DNA of 64,000 bases from Chryseobacterium sp. Lineage in GTDB: Bacteria; Bacteroidota; Bacteroidia; Flavobacteriales; Weeksellaceae. Positions 8,027 through 16,102 of the stretch are shown piece after piece (the first letter of the stretch is position 1; each line of letters starts with the position of its first letter). The notes beneath the pieces were generated by a model, which worked only from the letters and a program-made list of their open reading frames with translations, was not told the DNA's origin and searched no databases. The translations under genes and the position numbers were made by a program. The stretch lies in NCBI GenBank assembly GCA_027492795.1, contig JAPUEB010000007.1, forward strand, positions 54,086-118,085, given 5' to 3'.

Positions 8027-8881
8027 TTACAAATCAATCTGTTTTACCATTCTGAAATATCTCTGAACCACGTTTGGATCGGGATTCAGATTTACCGTTG
8101 CATTTTCTTTTCCTGTATAATTGAAAAGCGATAAAACGTAGCGAATTGCTTCCAAACGAGCCTGTATCTTGTTGTCGGATTTTACAATTACCCAAGGCGA
8201 AAAAGCGTTGTGCGTTCTGCTGAACATTTGGTCTTTATAAAACGTAAAAGTGTCCCAAAGTTCCTGACCTTTTTCGTCCACCGGAGAATATTTCCACATT
8301 TTCAGCGGGTTTTTCAAACGACGGTTAAAACGGTAAAGCTGCTGTTCCTTATTTACAGAAAACCAAAATTTAATGATGGTAGTTCCTGCCTCGTAAAGCA
8401 TATGCTCAAACTCGGGAACCTGAACCATGAAACTCTCATACTGTTCCGGTGTGCAAAATCCCATAACAGGCTCTACAACAGCTCTATTATACCAACTTCT
8501 GTCGAAAAAAACAATTTCTCCCTGATTGGGAAGTTCCTTCACATAACGGCGGAAATACCATTGTCCGCGTTCTACATCAGTCGGCTTGTTCAGCGCCACC
8601 AAACGCATTGCACGTGGATTCAGGTGTTCCGAAAATCTTTTGATGGTTCCTCCTTTTCCGGAAGCGTCGCGACCTTCAAAAATTATTGCAATTTTTTTGT
8701 TATTTTCCTGCACCCAATTTTGAAAATTTACCAGTTCGCCCTGAAGCTGTTTCAGTTCTTCTTCGTATTGGTATTTATCCAAAACCTGCGAATATTCGGG
8801 TTTTTCGTCGCGATAAGTTTGTAGAAAGCTTAATAGGTCGCCTTTGGACTGAAATTTTGAGAAAGTTTTTAAATCTGCCAT
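8027..8881 (-). CDS. polyphosphate kinase 2 family protein (copy 2)
   Basis: A 284-residue paralogue of the neighbouring PPK2, with Walker A GRDASGKGG and Walker B VFFDRSWYNRAVVEPV. It retains ERGQWYFRRY and WVIVKSDNK near the C-terminus. Compared with copy 1 it has a longer C-terminal tail (about 20 residues after the KYVLSLF-like helix) and Ser for Ala in the P-loop. The two copies are clearly diverged, so this is an old duplication, and different nucleotide or direction preferences are plausible. Confidence 0.93.
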   Translation of the reverse strand: MADLKTFSKFQSKGDLLSFLQTYRDEKPEYSQVLDKYQYEEELKQLQGELVNFQNWVQENNKKIAIIFEGRDASGKGGTIKRFSEHLNPRAMRLVALNKPTDVERGQWYFRRYVKELPNQGEIVFFDRSWYNRAVVEPVMGFCTPEQYESFMVQVPEFEHMLYEAGTTIIKFWFSVNKEQQLYRFNRRLKNPLKMWKYSPVDEKGQELWDTFTFYKDQMFSRTHNAFSPWVIVKSDNKIQARLEAIRYVLSLFNYTGKENATVNLNPDPNVVQRYFRMVKQIDL

Positions 8882-8986
8882 ATCTTTTTAAGTGTTTTTC
8901 TTGAATTACTTTATAAAGTTAGCAAGATTTTGCGAAAATTTTTAGACTGAAAATATGATTTTTCGCATTAAAATTTGGAAAAAGAA

Positions 8987-9009
8987 AAAGTCCTTGTGAT
9001 AAGGACTTT
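8987..9009. terminator. hairpin with T-rich flanks on both strands
   Basis: AAAGTCCTT (8987-8995) pairs exactly with AAGGACTTT (9001-9009) around a 5-base loop. T-rich stretches follow it on each strand. Given the gene order it is likely to stop minus-strand transcripts coming from apaG. Confidence 0.65.
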
Positions 9010-9022
9010 ACTTTTATTTTTT

Positions 9023-9090
9023 AAACCACAGAAGGCACAAAAGATTTTGGTTAAAATAGGTGGAACTGATTGCGTTTGAGTAGTTCAAAA
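9023..9090. repeat. CCACAAAAG-family element, single-armed form
   Basis: AAACCACAGAAGGCACAAAAG is followed by a TGGAACTGATTGCGTTTGA-like segment. The copy at 14129-14190 shares both parts in the same order, so the two form a subfamily distinct from the two-armed copies elsewhere. Confidence 0.6.
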
Positions 9091-9150
9091 AGACTTCTAA
9101 TAATATTTAATGACTACTTAAGATTTCTCCAAATTTCATTATAACATAAT

Positions 9151-9264
9151 GAAAATCAATTTCTTTCCCCAACCCTAAAGGGAGGAAATTGATTTTCTTC
9201 GCTCCCTTTTTTATACTGAGCTTGTCGAAGTAAGGGTTGGGAAAAACGAAGAAAATTAATTTCC
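9151..9264. repeat. composite inverted repeat, copy A
   Basis: It begins GAAAATCAATTTCTTTCCCC, continues AACCCTAAAGGG, and ends with the mirrored AGGGTTGGG...GAAGAAAATTAATTTCC. Another copy is at 60340-60431. Unlike that copy, this one carries ACTGAGCTTGTCGAAGT in the centre, a word belonging to a separate dispersed repeat family. Confidence 0.75.
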
Positions 9265-9364
9265 GATTAGATAATACATTGTGCAATCATTTTATTTTTA
9301 CAATCCAAAAATTGATTGAATAAAATTTCAACAAAAATTCATTCGTGCATTAGTGGCAAAGAAA

Positions 9365-9751
9365 TCAATTACACAAAACCTCCGCCAATAAATTGAATTT
9401 TGGGATTTCAATTTCTAAAGTTTCTTCGGTATCAGAATTTTTTAGCAAATATTTTCCGCTCATATTTCCTACTCCGGAACGAAGCATTACATTGGAAAAA
9501 TAAGTAAAAACCTGCCCTGGAAGAATATCTGGAGTTAAGCCGATAACGCCGTCGCCGGAAACTTCTGTAAATCCGAAGCCTACATCGTAAATAAGCCATT
9601 TGCGCTTCAATAATTTTACAGGTTCATTGCCCAAATTTTCGATGGAAATGTAATATTTAAAAACAAAACGGTTGTCGGATGGAAAACTGTTTTTGATATC
9701 GTATTCCGGAACAACCGAAACTTTGATGGAATGTGTAGTTTTGGAAAACAT
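9365..9751 (-). CDS. apaG: ApaG domain protein
   Basis: A 128-residue single-domain protein with the immunoglobulin/fibronectin-like ApaG fold. Landmarks are FVFKYYISIENLG, VKLLKRKWLIYD, GVIGLTPDILPGQVFTYFSNV and the C-terminal MSGKYLL...EIPKFNLL. In Enterobacteria apaG is associated with Co2+/Mg2+ efflux phenotypes, but the biochemical role is unsettled. It is not next to ksgA or apaH here, so the E. coli operon context is lost. Confidence 0.92.
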   Translation of the reverse strand: MFSKTTHSIKVSVVPEYDIKNSFPSDNRFVFKYYISIENLGNEPVKLLKRKWLIYDVGFGFTEVSGDGVIGLTPDILPGQVFTYFSNVMLRSGVGNMSGKYLLKNSDTEETLEIEIPKFNLLAEVLCN

Positions 9752-9857
9752 CGCTTTATGTTTTTGTGGTTATTTTTACTATTACAAAATCCTCGCCTTT
9801 TTTTGAAATTTTAAGAGAAAATCACAAAATTTCGTAAAATATAATTTTTATAATACA

Positions 9858-9885
9858 AAAAATCCTGCCGATTGACAGGATTTTT
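9858..9885 (-). terminator. terminator of the sucA-sucB operon
   Basis: AAAAATCCTG (9858-9867) pairs exactly with CAGGATTTTT (9876-9885) around an 8-base loop, and the minus-strand product ends in a T run. It lies directly after the sucB stop. Confidence 0.85.
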
Positions 9886-9896
9886 ATTAATTTATG

Positions 9897-11168
9897 TTAA
9901 AGTTCAAGTGCCTTTCTTTCGTCGCCATCCATCAGTATTTCTACCGGATTGTCGATGCCTTCTTTCACGGCCACTAAAAATCCTACAGATTCTCTACCGT
10001 CGATAATTCGGTGGTCGTAAGATAATGCTACATACATCATTGGGTGAATTACCACTTCCCCATTTACTGCGATTGGTCTTTGGATGATGTTGTGCATTCC
10101 CAAAATTGCAGATTGCGGCGGATTGATAATCGGCGTTGCAAGCATGGAACCAAAAACGCCACCATTGGTTATCGTGAAAGTTCCGCCCGTCATTTCATCT
10201 ACCGTAACACTTCCGTCGCGAACTTTGTCGGCAAGAAGTTTTATATTGGCTTCCACACCTCTGAAAGACATATTTTCTGCGTTTCTCAACACCGGAACCA
10301 TCAATCCTTTTGGACCGGAAACCGCAATGGAGACATCGCAAAAATCATAATTTATTTTGAAATCTCCGTCGATAGAGGCATTTACATCCGGATACATTTT
10401 CAAAGCTCTTGTAACCGCTTTCGTGAAGAACGACATAAATCCTAAATTAACACCGTGTTTTGCTGCAAATTCATCTTTATATTGTTTTCTGATTCTGAAA
10501 ATCTCCGTCATATCCACCTCGTTGAAAGTCGTCAACATCGCCGTTTCATTTTTCACAGAAACCAAACGCGCCGCCAGTTTTCTTCTCAACATAGAAAGTT
10601 TTGTCGTCGTTTGCGCACGAGAACCGCTTGTAGAATTTACAGAACCCATGGGTGCAACAGAAGCCGTTTCAGCATCTTCTTTGGTGATTCTGCCATCTCT
10701 TCCCGAACCTGAAACTTGTGATGAAGAGATTCCTTTTTCATCAAGGATTTTCTTGGCTGCTGGTGAAGGAGTTCCAGTTGCATAAGTTGCAGGTTTTTCA
10801 ACGATTGCTGGTTTTTCTACCACTTTTTCTTCTGCTTTCGGAGCTTCTTTGTTTTCGTCCGCTTTTGGAGCTTCTTTGGTTTCTGAAGTTTGGGGTTGCT
10901 TCGCTTCGCTCGCAATGACAGGTTTCGCAGCGCTTCTGTCGATTAAGCAAACTACTTGTCCTACTTGCACCACTTCGCCTTCTTCGGCTTTAAGGGTAAT
11001 GATTCCGCTTTCTTCCGCGGGAAGTTCCAGCGTGGCTTTATCGGAATCCACTTCAGCGATGGGCTGATCTTTTTCTACATAATCTCCGTCTTTTACAAGC
11101 CAAGACGCAATTTCCACTTCGGTGATGGATTCGCCCGGCGAAGGAACTTTCATTTCTAATACTGACAT
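9897..11168 (-). CDS. sucB: dihydrolipoyllysine-residue succinyltransferase (2-oxoglutarate dehydrogenase E2)
   Basis: E2 core of the 2-oxoglutarate dehydrogenase complex, moving succinyl groups from E1 to CoA in the TCA cycle. The 423-residue protein has an N-terminal lipoyl domain with the lipoylated Lys44 in [11 protein letters not shown] long Lys/Glu/Ala/Pro linker follows, then a peripheral subunit-binding domain ([14 protein letters not shown]...[12 protein letters not shown]), and a catalytic domain ending with [11 protein letters not shown] (catalytic His near residue 384). The linker contains VIASEAKQP at about residues 83-92, encoded by a dispersed repeat that appears to have entered the gene. 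It lies 44 bases downstream of sucA, in one operon. Confidence 0.97.
   Translation of the reverse strand: MSVLEMKVPSPGESITEVEIASWLVKDGDYVEKDQPIAEVDSDKATLELPAEESGIITLKAEEGEVVQVGQVVCLIDRSAAKPVIASEAKQPQTSETKEAPKADENKEAPKAEEKVVEKPAIVEKPATYATGTPSPAAKKILDEKGISSSQVSGSGRDGRITKEDAETASVAPMGSVNSTSGSRAQTTTKLSMLRRKLAARLVSVKNETAMLTTFNEVDMTEIFRIRKQYKDEFAAKHGVNLGFMSFFTKAVTRALKMYPDVNASIDGDFKINYDFCDVSIAVSGPKGLMVPVLRNAENMSFRGVEANIKLLADKVRDGSVTVDEMTGGTFTITNGGVFGSMLATPIINPPQSAILGMHNIIQRPIAVNGEVVIHPMMYVALSYDHRIIDGRESVGFLVAVKEGIDNPVEILMDGDERKALEL
10892..10921 (-). repeat. dispersed GTCATTGCGAGCGAAGCG-type repeat inside sucB
   Basis: On the minus strand the sequence starts GTCATTGCGAGCGAAGCGA and continues AGCAACCCC. 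This is a widespread bacterial dispersed repeat word, normally intergenic. Here it is in frame in the flexible linker of E2 and is translated as VIASEAKQP, where it does not disturb a folded domain. Confidence 0.75.
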
Positions 11169-11212
11169 ATTTGGAATTTTATATATTACTAAAGAATTTT
11201 TTAAAAATTAAT

Positions 11213-14014
11213 TTACGCCGTCACCGGTCTGCTCGCAGGAGCGTGATCCACTCCGAAAACGCGGCAAATAACGTCGTTCTGATTTTTTTCGAACATTTTG
11301 TGGCTTCCCGGAGCAGGAGTTCCGCTTGGAACTGGCGCTACAACTTGAATTCCTGTTTCCCGGAAATTTCTTAAAATGAAAGACCAAGCTCCCATATTTT
11401 CAGGTTCTTCCTGTGCCCAAATCAGTTGTTTGCGGTTGCCGTATTTTGCAAAAATTTCGTCAATTTTATCCATTTGAAGCGGATACAACTGCTCGAATCT
11501 TACCAAAGCTGTGCTTTCGTCGTTCAGTTCTTCTTTTTTTGCTAAAAGTTCATAGTATAATTTCCCTGAACAAAGCACCAATCTTTCTACTTTTTCTGGA
11601 TTTGCATTGGGGTCGTCCAAAATTGGTTGGAAAGTTCCGTTTGCCAAATCTTCCATCGGAGAAACTACTTTTGGATGCCTCAATAAAGATTTTGGCGACA
11701 TTACCACCAATGGTTTTCTGAACGGGAATTTCATCTGTCTTCTCAACAAATGGAAATAGTTTGCCGGAAGTGTGCAGTTTGCCACGATGATATTTTCGTT
11801 CGCACAAAGCGTTAAAAATCTTTCCAAACGAGCTGAAGAGTGTTCCGCACCTTGTCCTTCCGAACCGTGTGGAAGCAGCATTACCAAACCGTTTTGGATT
11901 TTCCATTTGTCTTCTGCCGCCACTAAATATTGGTCCACAATAATTTGCGCTCCGTTCGTAAAATCACCAAATTGTGCTTCCCAAACCGTCAAAGTATTTG
12001 GAGCCGCCATAGCATAACCGTAATCGAATCCGAGAACGCCATATTCCGAAAGATGGGAGTTGTAAATATCGAACATTTGACCTTCCTGAGCGTGTTTCAA
12101 AGGAACATATTCTTCTTCTGTGTCTTCTGTTTTTACCACAGCATGACGGTGAGAAAAAGTTCCTCTTTCCACATCTTCACCGGAAATTCTTACGTTCGAA
12201 CCTTCTGTAAGCAAAGTTGCATAAGCCAAAAGTTCGCCCATTGCCCAATCCAGAGAATTGTTTTCCACCATTTTTAGACGTCCTTCGAAAAGTCGGGTAA
12301 TTTTATTGATGAATTTTTTATCGGCAGGAAGCGTAGAAATCTTTACGGCAAGTTCCTTTAGCTTTTCAAGATTATATTTGGTGTCGTAGTTTTTCAAAAC
12401 ATCACCTTTTGGCGCCATTGGGAATTTCGTCCACAATTCTTCCATAAAAATCGTCATTTCATTGCGCTCAATTTCTTTAGCAGCATCGTAATCCACATCC
12501 AAAAGAGCCTTGAAATCGGTTTCCATTTTTTTCAAAACTTCATCGGAAACAATATTTTCTTTAATTAATTGTTCTTTATAAATTTCCCTTGGATTCGGGT
12601 GTTTTGAAATTAATTTATACAAATTCGGCTGTGTAAATCTAGGTTCATCACCTTCATTATGACCGTATTTTCTGTAACCTAAAAGGTCCACATAAACATC
12701 TTTTCCAAATCTTGCACGATATTCCGCCGCAAAACGAATTCCGTGAACTACAGATTCCACATCGTCAGAATTGATGTGAAGCGCAGGAGAACCCGTAACT
12801 TTCGCAACATCGGTGCAATAAACCGAAGAACGCGCATCCAAGAAATTTGTGGTAAACGAAACCTGATTATTCACCACGATATGAACAGTTCCGCCGGTTT
12901 TATAGCCGTCCAAAGTCATCATTTGCGCCACTTCATACACAATTCCTTGTCCTGCAATCGCTCCGTCACCGTGAATTACGATTGGAAGCACTTTTGAATA
13001 ATCTTTATACTCGTTGTCCACTTTTGCGCGGCAAATTCCTTCCACCAAAGCGGCAACAGTTTCCAAGTGCGAAGGATTGGGAGTTAAATTAATCTTAACT
13101 TCCTCTCCATTTGCAGTTTTTATCGATTTTGATGCTCCCAAGTGATATTTCACATCACCCGAAAATACATCTTCTGTAAATTCTTTTCCTTCAAATTCGG
13201 AGAAAATGGCTTTATAAGATTTTCCAAAAATATTGGTTAAAACGTTTAATCTTCCTCTGTGAGCCATTCCCAAAACCACTTCATCAACGCCTAATTGCGA
13301 AGAACTTGTAATCAATTGGTCTAAAGCAGGAATCAACGCTTCACCGCCTTCTAAAGAGAATCTTTTTTGACCAACAAATTTGGTGTGAAGATAATTTTCA
13401 AAAGCAACCGCCTGATTCAATTTCAATAAAATTTCAGTTTTTTCTTCGGCAGAAAGTTTTGCGTGGTTATCGTTTTTGGTAATCCATTGTCTTATCCAGT
13501 CTCTTTCTTCTACGTTTTGAATGTGCATATATTCAATCCCGATGGAATCGCAATACACGTTTTCCAAATGATTGATAATTTCCTGCAAAGTCGCTGCTCC
13601 AGACATTCCAACTTCTACTGCAGAATTGAATTTTTTGGTTAAATCATTCGCAGAAAGTCCAAAATTTTCGATTGCCAAAGTCGGCTCGTAATGTCTTCTT
13701 TCGCGCACCGGATTGGTTTTCGTGAAAAGATGACCTCTGGAACGATACGCTTCGATAAGATTAACGACTTTAAATTCCTTCTGAATATCTTCCGAAATCG
13801 CAGCATTTCCTGCGGAACTTGCCGCAAACTGCGATGGTGAAACCGCTGTATTATTGGTAATTGGCTCATCCGAATAATTAGCCAAAGCAAAATCAAATCC
13901 CTGAAAAAAGGCTTTCCAAGAAGGTTCCGGACTGTCGGGATATTTTAGATATTGTTGATAAAGGTCTTCTATAAGTTGCGAATGTGCCGCATTCAGAAAC
14001 GAAAATTTGTCCAT
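11213..14014 (-). CDS. sucA: 2-oxoglutarate dehydrogenase E1 component
   Basis: Thiamine-diphosphate enzyme that decarboxylates 2-oxoglutarate and passes succinyl to the E2 lipoyl arm. At 933 residues it is full length. The N-terminal E2-binding segment (FLNAAHSQLIEDLYQQY) precedes the ThDP-binding region HGDGAIAGQG...VVNNQVSFTT near residues 345-385. The C-terminal half has HAVVKTEDTEEEY and LLPHGSEGQGAEHSSARLERFL, diagnostic of E1o. A -7 box lies 46 bases upstream. It is followed by sucB, while E3 is not in the window. Confidence 0.97.
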   Translation of the reverse strand: MDKFSFLNAAHSQLIEDLYQQYLKYPDSPEPSWKAFFQGFDFALANYSDEPITNNTAVSPSQFAASSAGNAAISEDIQKEFKVVNLIEAYRSRGHLFTKTNPVRERRHYEPTLAIENFGLSANDLTKKFNSAVEVGMSGAATLQEIINHLENVYCDSIGIEYMHIQNVEERDWIRQWITKNDNHAKLSAEEKTEILLKLNQAVAFENYLHTKFVGQKRFSLEGGEALIPALDQLITSSSQLGVDEVVLGMAHRGRLNVLTNIFGKSYKAIFSEFEGKEFTEDVFSGDVKYHLGASKSIKTANGEEVKINLTPNPSHLETVAALVEGICRAKVDNEYKDYSKVLPIVIHGDGAIAGQGIVYEVAQMMTLDGYKTGGTVHIVVNNQVSFTTNFLDARSSVYCTDVAKVTGSPALHINSDDVESVVHGIRFAAEYRARFGKDVYVDLLGYRKYGHNEGDEPRFTQPNLYKLISKHPNPREIYKEQLIKENIVSDEVLKKMETDFKALLDVDYDAAKEIERNEMTIFMEELWTKFPMAPKGDVLKNYDTKYNLEKLKELAVKISTLPADKKFINKITRLFEGRLKMVENNSLDWAMGELLAYATLLTEGSNVRISGEDVERGTFSHRHAVVKTEDTEEEYVPLKHAQEGQMFDIYNSHLSEYGVLGFDYGYAMAAPNTLTVWEAQFGDFTNGAQIIVDQYLVAAEDKWKIQNGLVMLLPHGSEGQGAEHSSARLERFLTLCANENIIVANCTLPANYFHLLRRQMKFPFRKPLVVMSPKSLLRHPKVVSPMEDLANGTFQPILDDPNANPEKVERLVLCSGKLYYELLAKKEELNDESTALVRFEQLYPLQMDKIDEIFAKYGNRKQLIWAQEEPENMGAWSFILRNFRETGIQVVAPVPSGTPAPGSHKMFEKNQNDVICRVFGVDHAPASRPVTA

Positions 14015-14059
14015 TATTACAGTAATTCTGTGTGATTATTGTTGCTAAATTTTGAACGT

Positions 14060-14067
14060 CAAATTTA
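14060..14067 (-). promoter_or_regulatory. -7 promoter box for sucA-sucB
   Basis: Minus-strand TAAATTTG matches TAnnTTTG and would give a leader of about 40 bases. No strong -33 box is seen. Confidence 0.45.
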
Positions 14068-14128
14068 ATAAAAAAAAGCGACTTGAAAGGTGGTTTTTGA
14101 TTGAAAAAATCTCTTTACTGAATTTTTT

Positions 14129-14190
14129 ACCACAAAAGTCACAAAAGTTTTTTAGATGGAACTGATTTCGCTATAAAGTTCAAATAAATC
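14129..14190. repeat. CCACAAAAG-family element, single-armed form
   Basis: ACCACAAAAGTCACAAAAG followed by GGAACTGATTTCG and then GTTCAAA, matching the element at 9023-9090. It lies in the 242-base gap between the sucA start and the SRPBCC gene's end, with no right-hand arm. Confidence 0.6.
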
Positions 14191-14256
14191 AAAATGAATT
14201 TCTATTTGAATTTTACGTAAAATCTACTGAATCTGCGAGAGAAAATTACATTAAAA

Positions 14257-15297
14257 TCACCTAAAAACCGGCAAAGACATCTTCATCAGAACATCTTTTC
14301 CTTCTTCGGGAGCTTCCAAAAACACCTGCTGAATTTCGCCGTTTCGCATACTGTCGCGTTTGGCTTTCAGCATTAATTGTTGGATGGTTTTCACTCGGTT
14401 GGCGTAATTTCCTTTGAAATACATTACATAAGCTTCAGATTCGTTGATGGTTCTGAAACTGAAACTGTTATCCGCAACACCAATCCTTTTGGAAAGCGGA
14501 ATTCCGATGAAATAGGAAACTTCTTTGTCCTTAAAATTGTTTGGATTGGTCATCAACATTGGGAAACCAAACTCGTCGTCGCGTTTATCCAAATCGTTGG
14601 TTACGAAATTGTAAACTTTGTTGTGATTAAGAATGATGTTTTTAAAAAGCGCGTCTTTTTTGTTGGAAGTGGTAACATTAATGCCCAAAATCAGTTGCCC
14701 CTCCTGTTTTTCAACCATTAAGCTGTCGTATTTAATGTCGGTAAGAAACTGGTCTTTCTCCACTTTGTTGCCCAAAAGATTTCGGAGATTCACCATACTT
14801 TTATCCAAGTTTTCGGCGAAATCATCTTCTGTCCAAAGATTAACGGCTCTTTTCATCACCGATTTTTTTGGAGTGTGAACATACCAAATAATTTTTGTTT
14901 TTGTTGCAGAAACTGGAACAAACTTAATGTCGATATTGGTAGGATTATTTTTTTTGCCTTCGAAAAGTTGGTATTTCAAAGTTTTGTTGGGGTTTTCGTA
15001 ACGGATAAACATTTCGCCGTTGACATCATTTTTTTTATCATCGAAGCTCAATGCACTTCCCTTTCCTTCATACGGAGAATAAAAATCTACCGCCATCGTT
15101 TTCGATTCTGCAAAATAATTATTCCATCTCGCAAAATTCTGCAAATTGTTAAACTGCGGAAAAACCTTTTCAATAGGGTAATTGATTTCTTTTTCTACGG
15201 TAAAACTTTTGCTTTCATCCACAAAATAATACATAGAAACCCAATAAATACCCAATAAAAACAGCACGATAAGTGCCGCAAACCTGAACCAACGCAT
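14257..15297 (-). CDS. SRPBCC-family protein with N-terminal membrane anchor
   Basis: A protein of about 346 residues. One membrane helix (FAALIVLFLLGIYWV) is followed by an SRPBCC/polyketide-cyclase-like domain (VEKEINYPIEKVFPQFNNLQN...WNNYF) and a C-terminal half resembling GyrI-type effector-binding domains. The START-like pocket suggests binding of a hydrophobic ligand, but none is known. I place the start at the ATG at 15297, not the in-frame codon at 15387. A perfect -7 box stands 4 bases before this ATG, and the upstream codons are a low-complexity TCAAAC array rather than protein. Confidence 0.8.
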   Translation of the reverse strand: MRWFRFAALIVLFLLGIYWVSMYYFVDESKSFTVEKEINYPIEKVFPQFNNLQNFARWNNYFAESKTMAVDFYSPYEGKGSALSFDDKKNDVNGEMFIRYENPNKTLKYQLFEGKKNNPTNIDIKFVPVSATKTKIIWYVHTPKKSVMKRAVNLWTEDDFAENLDKSMVNLRNLLGNKVEKDQFLTDIKYDSLMVEKQEGQLILGINVTTSNKKDALFKNIILNHNKVYNFVTNDLDKRDDEFGFPMLMTNPNNFKDKEVSYFIGIPLSKRIGVADNSFSFRTINESEAYVMYFKGNYANRVKTIQQLMLKAKRDSMRNGEIQQVFLEAPEEGKDVLMKMSLPVFR

Positions 15298-15301
15298 AGC
15301 G

Positions 15302-15309
15302 CAAAAATA
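15302..15309 (-). promoter_or_regulatory. -7 promoter box giving a near-leaderless SRPBCC mRNA
   Basis: Minus-strand TATTTTTG is an exact TAnnTTTG match ending 4 bases before the ATG at 15297. With the usual spacing transcription would begin at or next to the start codon. Confidence 0.6.
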
Positions 15310-15329
15310 GGAAATTCCGAGGGAATTTG

Positions 15330-15365
15330 GTTTGAAATTGTTTGATTTAGTTTGATAAAGTTGAA
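15330..15365 (-). repeat. 10-bp-period GTTTGA array
   Basis: GTTTGA at 15330, 15340 and 15350, then a diverged unit at 15360. It is in inverted orientation to the TCAAAC array at 15512-15547, so the two flank the intergenic segment. Confidence 0.75.
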
Positions 15366-15444
15366 TTCGTCTGAGTTTGTTCAACAAGTATTAAAGCGAA
15401 TTTCAAAATGATAATAAACTTTAGACAACAAAAACCATAAAAAA

Positions 15445-15480
15445 CACTAATGCACGAATAATTGTATTCGTGCATTAGTG
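15445..15480. terminator. 16-bp perfect hairpin of the AATGCACGAAT family
   Basis: CACTAATGCACGAATA (15445-15460) pairs exactly with 15465-15480 around a 4-base loop. It lies downstream of the small secreted protein gene on the minus strand and probably ends its transcript. The same word recurs at 9338, 32565, 33131 and 38956. Confidence 0.7.
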
Positions 15481-15511
15481 GCAAAAAAATGCTCTTATGT
15501 GTTAAAACTCT

Positions 15512-15547
15512 TCAAACAAGTACAAACTAAATCAAACAAATTCAAAC
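15512..15547 (+). repeat. 10-bp-period TCAAAC array
   Basis: TCAAAC at 15512, 15532 and 15542 with an ACAAAC unit at 15522, all in one 10-bp register, ending 8 bases before the next gene's stop codon. Confidence 0.75.
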
Positions 15548-15554
15548 AAAAAAA

Positions 15555-15965
15555 TTAGTGGTCGTGGTTGTCTTCTTTTGCGTTGCAAAGTCCTACAATT
15601 GTGTGGAACGTATCGTGAAGAAGGCTTAGCTGTGCTATTAAATCTTTGTCGGACATTCCTTTCTTAACGCTTTTATTCAGTTTTTTAGAGTCTTTGCAAA
15701 GTTTGTTCAAACTTTTTTTCAAAGCTTTTTTATCTTTGATATCGGCAGGAATTTCAGATTTTTTCCAAGCTGCGGCTTTGTCCGCCAATTCTGCGCTGCG
15801 AGCTTTTATGGGTTGTAAATTTCCTTCTTCAGCAGGGTGAAAAGTTTGGCTCATCACTTTGTGGAAGTCCTTTTGCTCTTTCCATTCGGTTTTTGTTTGT
15901 CCGAAGGCTACGGTAGAAATCAGCAATAATGCTAATGTGAAAAATAATGTTTTTATTGATTTCAT
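15555..15965 (-). CDS. small secreted helical protein
   Basis: A 136-residue protein with a signal peptide cleaved after VAFGQ. The mature part is helical and lysine-rich (KKALKKSLNKLCKDSKKLNKS), with two cysteines and a C-terminal HDTFHTIVGLC...HDH stretch. The histidine-rich tail could bind metal, and the overall size and helical pattern are reminiscent of four-helix periplasmic proteins of the cytochrome c' type, but there is no CXXCH heme site. I do not assign a function. Confidence 0.75.
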   Translation of the reverse strand: MKSIKTLFFTLALLLISTVAFGQTKTEWKEQKDFHKVMSQTFHPAEEGNLQPIKARSAELADKAAAWKKSEIPADIKDKKALKKSLNKLCKDSKKLNKSVKKGMSDKDLIAQLSLLHDTFHTIVGLCNAKEDNHDH

Positions 15966-15975
15966 TTTTAATTAA

Positions 15976-16091
15976 TTGTAAAGTTGTAAAGTTGTAAAGT
16001 CGTTAAAATGTAAAATTGTTGAGTTGTTGAGCTGTTAAGTCGTAAAGTTGTTTTCTTTTCCTCATCCTCATCCTCATCCTCATCCTCATCC
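15976..16091. repeat. two microsatellites: TTGTAAAG x3 and CCTCAT x5
   Basis: TTGTAAAG is repeated exactly three times at 15976-15999, with degenerate relatives up to 16049. Five tandem CCTCAT units occupy 16060-16089 and run to within 12 bases of the glgC stop. Confidence 0.85.
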
Positions 16092-16102
16092 TTAACCTCT
16101 AT

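Larger units (their letters stand above)
8882..9364. other. repeat-filled intergenic region upstream of PPK2 copy 2
   Basis: This 480-base gap holds no gene. From left to right it has a hairpin at 8987-9009, a CCACAGAAGGCACAAAAG element at 9023-9090, a composite repeat at 9151-9264, and one arm of the AATGCACGAAT family (ATTCATTCGTGCATTAGTGG, 9338-9357) just after the apaG stop. Confidence 0.7.

Noticed and set aside
8210..8824. 204-codon open frame on the plus strand
   Set aside because: Antisense to PPK2 copy 2, which has all catalytic motifs. The translation has no recognisable feature.
12743..12997. Plus-strand open frames inside sucA
   Set aside because: Shadow frames of a complete 933-residue E1 gene.
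15298..15387. Extended N-terminus of the SRPBCC protein
   Set aside because: The added codons are a 10-bp-period repeat and contain the promoter. Membrane-anchor topology fits the ATG at 15297.
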